Shown here: positions 23,600 to 32,918 of the stretch, in pieces | How the letters are laid out: each line of letters opens with the position of its first letter | Position numbering within the stretch: position 1 is the first letter of the stretch | NCBI GenBank assembly: GCA_023374045.1 | Contig: CM041776.1 | Coordinates: forward strand, 349,245,636-349,309,635 | Direction of reading: 5' to 3' | DNA: 64,000 nt | From: Limonium bicolor | Taxonomy: Eukaryota > Streptophyta > Magnoliopsida > Caryophyllales > Plumbaginaceae | Made by a program: the position numbers and the translations under genes | The notes under the pieces: model-generated | What the model saw: the letters and a program-made list of their open reading frames with translations, nothing else | Told to the model about the DNA's origin: nothing | The model's database searches: none

Positions 23600-25501
23600 T
23601 ACCAATCATCATGTTGCCCTTCGTACTGTAATGCGCGTGCTTGGGATCTCAGATCGGCTAAGTCCCAATCCTACTTCTCAACACAAACCTTGATTGAGTC
23701 CAGTGCAAGGCTTGATCTCTTTTCGTCCAATACTCATTTGCCGCACTACACGCCGACTCAGAAGCAATGATTGATGCTGGAATTGCTAGCACATCTTGAA
23801 CTATCTTTGCAAGGATCCTTGCCACCACTTAAGAACATCTATATCACCATCATCAAAACTAAAGTTAAGTTAATATAATCATCATAAGTACAATATCCGG
23901 AACCCGATTGAACAGATTTTGGTATTTTCATAATACTAGAAATCAAAGTACTTATTTTTTACCGTGGCATGGTGGTTTAGTAGAGGAACCACTACCACTA
24001 GTAGAAGAAAGCTCATCCAGACGACTTTGAATTATACTCATCATATAGCCTTTTCTAGGCTTCATTAACCTTATCTACATGTTCCTTAACAAAACCTGGA
24101 TTGGGTGGACCTCCTGGTACAATACTATAATAATAATAATCAAGCAAATTTGTTAGACCTTCCAATTTTATTTGAGGATCAAGAACAGTTGCAATACAAT
24201 AAATCAAAGGAAATTCACTGAAATAGTTGAACCATTTAGACATCATATCGGAAATAGCTGCACTAAGCCCATCAATGTACCTGTTTTTATGTAAAATATG
24301 AAAAATACTAATGCATTCATTTAAGACAAGATGCACATTAGGTTCATACACTAATGAAAATACCTTAGTTGCCTTATCAAACATTTTAAAACGTTGCACA
24401 CCACATTAGTCTTTTCCTAACTTTCCGGACTCATTAATTCTTGATTCGTTCGAACAACCATACTATTATACAAACTAGTCAAAATGGGTTGATGTTTTTT
24501 AGTCTTAACTAATAATTCATATGTGGAGTACCATCTAGTGGGGGTGTCTGGAGCAAAAATGACGATGATGTACCGGATTGCTCACACATTTTTTTGTATT
24601 AATTTTAACAACATGTGATTTCCTAATTTTTCTCACAACACTTCTAAGTGGTTCTAGAGTAGCAATCAAGTTAGATAAATCATCTTGTACACACAAATTT
24701 ACAACATGTGCATAACATCGAGCATGCAAGTAATCTCTTTTATGCAAGAGTGTGAGTCTCTTATTAGCTTTTCAAAAATATACACACCTAATATTATTTG
24801 AAGCATTATCTAAAGAAATGGAGAATACTTGTCTAACAAATTCCACTCAGATAATACTTCAATAAGTTTCTCAGAAATATTATGACCGGTAAGTGTGTCA
24901 TCAAAAATATCAAAAGCAATAATACACTTCCGAAGCATCCAAGAACTATCCAATGAAGTGTAACACAAATAAATGTCTCATTAATAGTAGATGTCCACAT
25001 ATCACTAGTTAAGTAAACACGACCATCAAATGTATTCATCATTTCCATTAGTTGGTTTCTCATTTTACTATGTTGTGCAAAAGCTCTACGTTTAAGCGTA
25101 TACCTAGGCACTCTGTTATATTACGGTTGTAATGTGGTGCAAACAAAATTTTCAAAATAAGAACTTTCACCAAAATTAAAAGGCCATTGTTCAGCAATCA
25201 TAAATCTAGCCATGTCATCTATCATTATTTCTCTATCATAATGAAAAAAACCTGGACCGATTTGTCGATCGGAAACCTGGTAAGCATAGTTTGACCGCTA
25301 GTACCGCCTGCCATTACCATGTGTAGATTTGTGCGTTTTCAAGTGCTTTGCACAGAATTCGGTTCTGGTGCTCGCCGCCCATGCAAGTCCTTTACTACAA
25401 AGATTGCAATATTGCTTGTATGCCCCGGTATTCTTTGGATCTTCTTTCTTTGTGAAGTATGCCCACATCCAAGAAGCCGGCTTTGTTTTCAATGGAATGG
25501 T
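23600..25501 (-). pseudogene. hAT transposase, main coding part (BED finger to dimerisation domain), broken
   Basis: Read from high to low coordinates, recognisable parts are as follows. A BED-type zinc finger comes first (MWAYFTKKED, CNLCSKGLAW, HLKTHKSTH; 25,300-25,492). The catalytic region follows (RVYLTSDMWTS, FICVTLHWI near 24,950-25,030; RCYAHVVNLCVQDDL near 24,660-24,725). Then come an EFPLIYCIATVLDP segment (about 24,170-24,220) and the C-terminal hAT dimerisation motif (VQDVLAIPASIIASESACSA near 23,740-23,810). The order and motifs fit the Ac/Tam3-type transposase that cuts and pastes the element. Frameshifts and stops separate the pieces, and the coding sequence is further split by a MITE and a CACTA element, so it is inactive. 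Confidence 0.85.
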
Positions 25502-25509
25502 GTTGTCGG
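25502..25509. other. Target duplication GTTGTCGG of the 172-bp MITE
   Basis: GTTGTCGG occurs here and again at 25,682-25,689, directly outside the MITE termini. An 8-base duplication is characteristic of hAT-type insertion. Confidence 0.85.
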
Positions 25510-25681
25510 CAGTGGCGGATCCAGGAGATTTGTCTCGGGGGCAAAAATTTTTTTTGACACTGTCACTCTTTAAAATATTATGTCATTTTGTACTTTTTCA
25601 AAATTTATAAGAGTATTTGACAAAATTTCAAGTCTCGGGGGGGCCGGTGCCCCCCCCCCCCCCCCTTTGGATCCGCCTCTG
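25510..25681. mobile_element. 172-bp hAT-type MITE in the hAT transposase exon
   Basis: The ends are CAGTGGCGGATCC and, on the other strand, CAGAGGCGGATCC, with exact 8-base duplications GTTGTCGG. There is no coding capacity. A C-run of about 16 bases (25,650-25,665) and G-runs near 25,538 and 25,636 can pair. It sits within the coding part of the hAT transposase, between a DDADN segment and the BED finger, so it inserted after the hAT element. The termini resemble those of the MITE at 35,945-36,390. Confidence 0.9.
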
Positions 25682-25689
25682 GTTGTCGG

Positions 25690-25898
25690 CATCATCTTGA
25701 TCATATTCTTCTTGATCAAGATTGTGGGCATCAGATGGGGTAGAGGATGTACCTTTAATTGTAAAAAAATATGATTTAGACTATAATTAAGATAAGAATG
25801 CAATTAAAATTAAAGTTTGTATGAAATAAATTGTAACTAATATTAAAACTTACCAAATGGGGATATTGCTATTTGTGTTGGCCCCATGTTTGTTGAAC
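25690..25898 (-). pseudogene. hAT transposase second coding segment with an intron
   Basis: On the minus strand, a short segment next to the CACTA insertion (about 25,898-25,857) is followed by GGTAAGT, a donor-like site. An AAAG acceptor near 25,753 precedes a frame reading SSTPSDAHNLDQEEYDQDDADN. This frame runs straight into the BED-finger exon once the MITE and one duplication are removed. It is the N-terminal acidic region of the transposase. Exon limits are inferred. Confidence 0.55.
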
Positions 25899-25924
25899 CG
25901 TCACTACTATAAAAAAAGAATAAA

Positions 25925-26211
25925 CAACGCCCTTTAACAACAGTTATATTGTAAATCATTTTTTTATCATAGGCCGGACATCTTAAACAACGCTTTGCTT
26001 ACAAAGCGTTGTTTTTGTTATCGCGCCCAAAGTCAAAACAACGTTTTGTAAATAATCGTTCTTTAAGAGACACGTATAAAAAACGCTCCAGGAAGGAAGC
26101 GTTTTTTATGTGTTTGGGCGCGATAACATAAAAAACGCTTCACTTAAGAAGCGTTCTTTATGCTAGCATAAAGCATAAAGAACGCTTCTTAAGTGAAGCG
26201 TTTTTTATGTT
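25925..26211. repeat. CACTA left subterminal repeats, including an 87-bp palindrome
   Basis: Copies of AACGCTT/AAGCGTT-type motifs recur in both orientations. From 26,125 to 26,211 the sequence is an almost perfect palindrome centred on CTAGCATAAAG, with arms of about 38 bases running from AACATAAAAAACGC to its complement. Such subterminal arrays bind the element-encoded protein in known CACTA systems. Confidence 0.8.
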
Positions 26212-26229
26212 ACCTAAATTAACAAACTC

Positions 26230-26550
26230 TTTTCGCCCTCCCGCCCAGTCTTCTCATCAATCAAATCGCAACTGTTCCCCTACCACTCTCTGTAAACCTC
26301 GCTCTCTGTAAACACGCTAAGCTCTCTAGCTTCTTAATCGAAACTATCCCAGAAATTCATTTCGATTCCGCCGCGGCGCCTCTTCTCTTCCTCTTTCTTC
26401 CGATATCTGCTTTCGCCATCTTCATCAATATTCTAGCTTCTAATCTCTCCAACCCGGCGGCCAAACTGGTGATGAAGGCAGACCACATGCATGCGTCGAT
26501 ATCAATCGGCGCCTCGAGCTCTCTCGCTATCGGTAATATTGAGCTGCGAA
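26230..26550 (+). other. GC-rich exon-like stretch inside the CACTA element
   Basis: Base composition rises sharply compared with the surroundings. One plus-strand frame reads PLLFLFLPISAFAIFINILA and later MKADHMHASISIGASSSLAI, hydrophobic like a membrane segment. It is followed by a donor-like GGTAATAT near 26,532. It may be a captured host exon, but I do not recognise the protein and no start codon is clear. The longer minus-strand frame over the same bases is probably a shadow. Confidence 0.3.
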
Positions 26551-27821
26551 CAGTATACATATATGCATATCGATCCTTATTTTCATATATATACTCTTTC
26601 GATCGGTAATTAATTTTAATTTTGCAAAATCACACGAACAAAACATACATGCCCCGTCGCACGCACGGCGGCGCCTTTGGATTACAACCCCAACTAGCGA
26701 AAGGAACAACATACATGCGCGCTAGATCTTTCGGCTCTATTCTTGTGCTGATGAGGTAATTTTGCAAACCAAACTTCTTAATCATCAAAATACTTGCTCT
26801 GTTTGTTTGGGATTAAAAGGAGTGAAATATATTGAGTGTGTATTATTTGGGAATAACTTTGCATGCAAACCAAACTGTGGCGCGCGCATTTGTTGTTAAC
26901 CTATGTGTGCTTGCAAACCAAACTTGTTAATCAGGAACATATATACTTTGTTTGTTTGGGATTAAAGGTGTGAAAGTGTACGTGTGTTTGGGAATAATTT
27001 TGCATGCAGACCAATGGACTTGCTGGTTTTTACTATGTGCTGATTGTTGTTAATCAGACGCGCATATTGTTGTACTATGTGCTGATTTTTACTTGCTGGT
27101 TGTACAATTAATGGACTTGGGAATTAATGTGTTTATTAGGCGTCAAATATAATGCATTTCGGCATGCATACAAATATAGCCACGTGGTTATATATGGCAA
27201 AATTAATTTGGTTAGATGATTATAGGGTGTATTAATTAATGCTATATTATATTATAGTATAACCTAGGGTGCAAATATTAGACCACCATGGGATGTATTA
27301 ATTAGTTACAAAGACATAGCATTACGACAGCTTGCCTAACGTCCCATTCCCCATATTGCTTTTACCTTAACATCCACCCAGAAGTTTATCTACGTTTCTA
27401 CCAATACCAACATCAAACTTTTAAGTTCCTTCACATTCTTCTCAGATTTGTTATCCGGTCAAGCTAGGCATTCCAATTAACCCTCTAATGTTTTGGAAAT
27501 TTATATGACCACCATTGGCCATATTAGAGACCTCTAGCTACTTACAGCTTCTTAATTTCTTGTAGTTATTATTTTAGTATCCCTTTACATTTTTTGGCTA
27601 GCGCCTATGACCTTTGATCGTCATCAACCTGTAATAAAAAAATTGAACTCGGACGGGCCCACCAACTTTATTTTCCTTCACGACCTTTCTTCTCTCCTTT
27701 TCCTTTAGTCACCTCTGACTAGTATATATGTTGTGGAAGCTTCAGTAGATCGAACAATCAGAACTGGACAACACTGAAACATCACAGAGAAAATCGGATA
27801 AAAAGTCAGACGAATTTGGCT

Positions 27822-29425
27822 GATGGAGACGGTTGCTGCCTCCGTTGAAGATGAAAGTACCGACGATCATGATGATTCTTTTACTGATACAAAAGAGACA
27901 GAAGAAGAAAAACATGGTACAAAAGAGACAAAGGCAGATACAGATGAAAGGATGAATGAGAACTCAGAAACAGAGAGGTTGAAGAAATTGGCTAAAAAGT
28001 TAAGTGAGGCTGCCACGAAGTAGAGTCCGGTGGCGATTAACGAATTACCGACCCACTTCATGACCTTAAATGAAGAAAACGGTTTTCTAGAATAGTTATA
28101 TGAGGAGGAGAGGAGGAAACTTAGTTGATTATATGGTGGCATGGGGGACTATATGAAGATAAAGTGGTACTAAATCGTCCGGTTGATGAGTTTCATGTCT
28201 TATGGATGGAGATGGAGAAGCTAGGCACTTCTCCATCTCCAGTTTCGATTGGATTCACATCTTCTTTCAGTTTTGAACATCGATAGGTCTGAGAAATCTT
28301 TAAACACTAGGACATGAGTGTCTGTAGATTGCATGCAGTCATTTGGAATACTAGCCACACACTGTTGATGTGGGGTGCATCGTATCTTTTAAAAAAAACT
28401 AGATGAAGGTCCCTTGGCAATTAAAAAGATTGAGAGATTCCCCCTAAGTAGGATTCCCCCTGAGTTGCATGTTAAGTTTCTTTAACAAATGATAGCAATA
28501 AGTGACAGCTTTTATGCACAATAAGTGACAGCTTTTACGTTATACTGTAACCTTAGTAGAAAACTTTCTACTATGGTTACAATATAACATAAAAGCTGTC
28601 AGTTATTGTGCATAAAATTTGTCACTTATAGCAGCTTTTATGTTTAGTATAACCATAGCAGAACAACTTTTATGCTATACTATAACCATAGTAGAAAGTT
28701 TTCTACTAAGGTTACAAAAGCTGTCACTTATTGTGCATAAAAGCTGTCTCTTATTGCTATCATTTGTTAAAGACGCTTAACAAGCAAACTCAGGGGGAAT
28801 CCTACTTAGGGGGAATCTCTCAATCTTTTTAATTGCTAAGAGATCTTCATCTAGTTTTTTTTAAAAAGGTATGATGCACCCCACATAATAGTGTGTGGCT
28901 AGTATTCCAATTGACTGCATGCAATCTACAGACATTCATGTCCAAGTGTTTGAAGATTCTCAGACCTATTGATGTTCAAAACTGAAAGAAGATGCGAATC
29001 CAATCGAAACTGAAGATGGAGAAGTGTCATGCTTCTCCATCTCCATCTCCATCCATCCATAAGTCATGAAACTCATCAACCGGGCGATCTGGTACCACTT
29101 TATCTTCATATAGTCCCCCATGCCACCATATAATCGACTAAGTTTCCTCCTCTCCTCCTCATATAACTATTCTAGAAAACCATTTTTTTCATTCAAGGTC
29201 ATGAAGTGGGCCGGTAATTCGTTAATCGCCACCGGACTCTACTTCGTGGCAGCCTCACTTAACTTTTTAGCCAATTTCTTCAACCTCTCTATTTCTGAGT
29301 TCTCATTCATCCTTTCATCTGTATCTGCCTCTGTCTCTTTTGTATCATGCTTTTCTTCTTCTGTCTCTTTTGTATCAGTAGAAGAATCATCATGATCGTC
29401 GGTACTTCCATCTTCAACAAAGGTA
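27822..29425. repeat. ~1.6-kb inverted repeat (two ~0.73-kb arms) inside the CACTA element
   Basis: The left arm (about 27,830-28,565) and right arm (about 28,690-29,420) are complementary and closely similar. Both arms carry the same open frame with the same in-frame TAG codons (after SEAATK and after NGFLE), so those stops predate the duplication. The centre (28,495-28,760) contains smaller nested hairpins built on AAAAGCTGTCACTTATTGTG and TTTCTACTA. A transcript through it would fold into a long hairpin. Confidence 0.9.
27823..28023 (+). pseudogene. Acidic 66-residue frame in the left arm, captured-gene fragment
   Basis: The frame starts at ATG 27,823 and is rich in Glu, Asp, Thr and Lys, ending RLKKLAKKLSEAATK before a TAG stop. 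Beyond the stop the same frame continues with protein-like sequence (SPVAINELPTHFMTL) to a second TAG. Both stops are shared with the inverted copy at 29,120-29,395. A TATA-like AGTATATATG lies about 100 bases upstream (near 27,720). It looks like a decayed gene fragment carried by the CACTA element. I do not recognise the source gene. Confidence 0.4.
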
Positions 29426-29969
29426 ACAACTGTCTTAGCGAATTGGAAATTTCTTCTCAGGTAGGTATTATAAGTACTTTTGTGTTTGAATTGGTGATTT
29501 TAACTATTTGCGCATGTTTGGATAAGTTTAAATGGTGTACTTAATTGCTTTTATAATTCTCACGTGTAGCTTGTTGATTTCTTCTCAATACTTATTCACA
29601 AGATGATCTCAAGTTTGTCAAGGAGTGCACACACATGTGTTGAAAGCACTAAATTGATCAGAAGAAGTCATGAGTCATCTATCTTTTATTTTTTCAATAT
29701 TGTACATGTTATGATCGAACTTGAACCATTTTTAATAGTTTGGTTAACTAGCTAGTTACAAATGTTGTAGTTGATCGATACTACACTTAAGCCTATGTGC
29801 GCTGGTATAATATTAATGCAAACAAAGTACTGCTGTTGATCTATTAATTAAAATTCACCATTTGGTTGATCTGGTATATATAATGCAAACATGTTGTGAA
29901 TGACAATTTTGTGATTTAATTTTGTGTTATGCACAGGATAATAAATTGTATAAAAATAAAAAATATAAA

Positions 29970-30295
29970 AAGGACCATATAAGAAACGCTTATATGTATA
30001 AGTGTTCTTATAGTCTCGCGCCAAATGTCATAAAGAACGCTTATATTAAACAAGCTAGTGTTTTTTATAGTCAGACATAAAGAACGCTTCAAGATGAAAG
30101 CGTTCTTTATGCCTCGTAGATTCCCGCCACCTTACACACCTTAAAAAACGCTTTAGCAATAAGCGTTCTTTTAAATTAATGTATAAAAAACGCTTATAAC
30201 GCGTTCTTTAAGGGGTTCGACCATTTGCGTCGCTGGCATAAAAAACGTTTATAAAACATTCCAAAAGACAAATAAAAACGTTGTTTATTCTTTTT
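29970..30295. repeat. CACTA right subterminal repeats
   Basis: At least eight copies of AAGAACGCTT, AAAAAACGCTT or AAGCGTTCTT-type motifs lie in both orientations within 330 bases of the TAGTG end. They mirror the left subterminal region. Confidence 0.85.
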
Positions 30296-30308
30296 TCCAG
30301 TAGTGCGT

Positions 30309-30480
30309 GTTGAGAAATTGTATAGCTTCCATCTTGTGGGATTGTTGAAAGTCAATAATGTGGTTGTTGATGATACCGGAATTCCATCTCATCGATTTGG
30401 TCTTGCTTATCAACTTGAAAATTTGGATTGATTGGGAGGTTGGAAGAAGGCATCACTTCCTTTCCAGCTCTCTCAAACAT
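30309..30480 (-). pseudogene. hAT transposase first exon fragment
   Basis: On the minus strand an ATG at 30,480 opens a frame reading MFERAGKEVMPSSNLP, then DKQDQIDEMEFRYH, ending at a TGA. The segment continues to the CACTA insertion point at 30,308. Its position between the hAT 5' subterminal repeats and the acidic second segment fits the transposase N-terminus. No domain is recognisable in it. Confidence 0.45.
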
Positions 30481-31057
30481 TATGCTAGAATGTGGGAAAT
30501 GAGAATTGAGAGCTAATGTGGGAAATGAGCTTCTTAGTAGCTAGAATGCTTAAAAAACACTTAATTGCACAAGAAAATACTAGTAATAAGAGTGAAGAAG
30601 AAGAGATGATGAGTTGTGTCATGAGAATGATCATAAAATGGTGTATTTATAGGAGTTTTGGGGCAAGCTAACAATTTTTAGCCGTTTGGAGCCGTTAGAG
30701 ACAAAGAAAAAGAGCTGTTGGGATTTCGGGCCGGTTCCGGTTCCAACGACTAGTTTCGTCAGGAGAGCGTGCATGCCCCGACCAAAATGATGTCATTTTG
30801 CCCATTGACCAACGGCTAGTAGTTTGACCGGTTCCGGGGCGAATCCGGTTCCACCGGTTTCGGTTATGCAGTTCTGAATCCAAGGGTGGTTCCAAGTGGT
30901 TCTAGTTTCAGGCCCGATTCGGTCCCGAATCCCAAAACCTGTATTCATATTCGCTTCGTTCGGCCACGATTTCTGTTCCAAACCGGTTCTGACCGGTTCC
31001 AATTTTATTTAGTGGTTTCGGTTATATTCGGAACCGATGGCCAGCATTACTTTCCGA

Positions 31058-32879
31058 GATATTATTAATACCCTAAGATAGCGTGTGTTCTTTCCGTAAT
31101 CAAGGGACAATCGAGTCCATATGATGTCATCCCTACTTCACGTAACCACGCCCTTCATCATCAATCCGACTAGATGACAGGGCTATCTGGGAAGACAAGC
31201 CGGCGAACTCGTCTTCTTCTCTATAAATGATAAACAATGTCTCATTTATTAAACATAGCTCGTATGATATTGATCTACACAAGAATATCTACTCTCTTAC
31301 CGTCTATACCCTCTAGATTCTACTAAAAACCTCTATCAACCCCTGTGGACTAGATCGTTCAAATCAAACCACGTAAACACTTCTGTCTAATTCATTATTG
31401 TCGATTATTACATTTGAGCCGTTAATCACCACATCCCAAATAATTTAGCATACCACCAATTCGCGGATTGCACACTAATCCGTAGATTACCACCTCTAAC
31501 AGTCATAAATAATTATTAATGACTTTTTTATAAAATAAAAAATTGAAATAACTGTAAAAGGATGTTTGTAATCATAATGAGTTCATGGTTCAGTGCTTTA
31601 AAATAGAAAAAAAAGCAAGGTGAAGTATATTGTGTTAAAAAGGTTCAATGAATTAAGTCCCTTCATAATTTTATTTTTAAGTTCAAAAATAATAATTTAC
31701 TTTATTTTTATTACATATTTAGAAGTTTGATTTTTTTTATTGAAAAATAAATATTTTACCAAAGAATTATATTTTACCCCCTTGTACATTACTATTATTA
31801 TTGAGAATATATTTTTCAAGCCAATTACATATTTTTTAAAAGAAATTATATACTTATTAGATGGAAGGGTAGAATTGTTAGATTAAAGTGTAGATATTTG
31901 AGATAGAATTTTAAAAATGGATGTGTAGATTTATTTGATATAAGCGTAGATGTAACCGTATAGATATTATTAAATGAAAGTGTAGATTTATTTTTATTTG
32001 ATAGTAAGGTTTTATTAAATGATAAAATTTTGATACCATTTAGATGAATGAAAAAGAAAAAAAGTATTTTTGTAATTTTTAAATATATTTTGGATATAAA
32101 ATATTTAAACTTCTATGGCAAAACATCTTTATGAGAGTAATAAGTACGTGGAGTTTTAATTTAATATTTTTACGATAATAAATGGATGGTTAGACTTTAC
32201 TATTCGAAATAACCACTTTGTGGTGAGCTCCTACACCCCAGAAACACCTTCATCTCACACGGAGTTATCACCTCAAGTCTTCTAAAGGATAATTTTTTTT
32301 TTGAAATTAGATTGTACTTCATCAAGGCAAATCACTCATTGCTGGTTTTGGTTAGACCATAGGAATAGTCCAAAGAGCAAAAAGCCTTGAGCATCTGACA
32401 AGAACTAACATAAGTCCAGACAATAGTACATAACCAAGGAAAGACATAAAAATGTGGAAGTAGAAGCAACTTGGGCTCCCATAATTTATTGAAACCTAAT
32501 AAGCACCATACAACGTCAAGGCGGTGGGTGTCGAGGAGGTAGCGAGACGGCTAGCGGCGGTGGCACGTTGTGAAGTAGCCGAAGTGAAGACGAAGGAGTG
32601 ACGGGAGTGGTAAACCCACTTTTGACATTGCACCAAAAGCACAAAAGATTGTGATCATCTTGAACCTTTCGACGATATCAACATGTTGATAGTAAAATCA
32701 AAATTATTTGTAAAGAATTTAGAAGAGATTTAAAGGATAAAACTATAGAAAAGATGAGAAATGAGAGAAACAGAGGATGAATAATTGCATATTGCAGGGA
32801 AAGAGACAAAATGAGAAGGAGAAGAGAGAGAACTCTCCATCCCTTTCTCTCGGCTACATTGTTTGGAAAGTCGCACTAT
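31058..32879. other. Non-coding AT-rich spacer
   Basis: No gene is supportable. At 31,210-31,500 there is a TATA-like TCTATAAATGATAA followed by a U5-like stretch ending CTAACAG, which could be part of an old LTR, but I found no start or target duplication. The rest (31,500-32,250) is very AT-rich. Confidence 0.55.
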
Positions 32880-32918
32880 AGGTTGTTCTTTTTTAAACAA
32901 GGATAGTGTATATATATA

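Larger units (their letters stand above)
25902..30305. mobile_element. CACTA (En/Spm) non-autonomous element, 4.4 kb
   Basis: The ends are CACTACTATAAAAAAAGAAT and, on the other strand, CACTACTGGAAAAAAGAATA, followed inward by AAACAACG on both sides. An exact 3-base duplication CGT flanks it (25,899-25,901 and 30,306-30,308). Both subterminal regions (25,925-26,211 and 29,970-30,295) are crowded with AAAGAACGCTT/AAAAAACGCTT repeats in both orientations, the usual binding sites for the element's own regulatory protein. No TNPD-like transposase is visible, so it is non-autonomous. It is inserted in the 5' part of the hAT transposase gene. The interior holds an inverted repeat and a GC-rich exon-like stretch, which suggests captured sequence. 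Confidence 0.9.
23094..31049 (-). mobile_element. hAT DNA transposon (Ac/Tag-like), interrupted by two later insertions
   Basis: Terminal inverted repeats match in TAATGCTGG(T/C)CAT at 23,094 and at the complement ending 31,049. They are followed inward by GGTTTCGGTTCC-type subterminal repeats on both sides. The flanking octamers TTTTCTGA and CTTTCCGA agree at six of eight positions, both differences being C/T transitions, as expected for an old 8-base target duplication. A minus-strand hAT transposase lies inside. Removing the CACTA element (25,902-30,305) and the MITE (25,510-25,681), each with one duplication, leaves about 3.4 kb, a normal size for an autonomous hAT element. Confidence 0.85.

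Noticed and set aside
26357..26712. Minus-strand ORFs near the CACTA left end
   Set aside because: They overlap a GC-rich stretch whose plus strand looks more exon-like, and they have no recognisable domain.
31210..31500. Possible solo LTR (TATA-like box and CTAACAG end)
   Set aside because: I could not find a matching TG start or a target duplication, so the call is not supportable.
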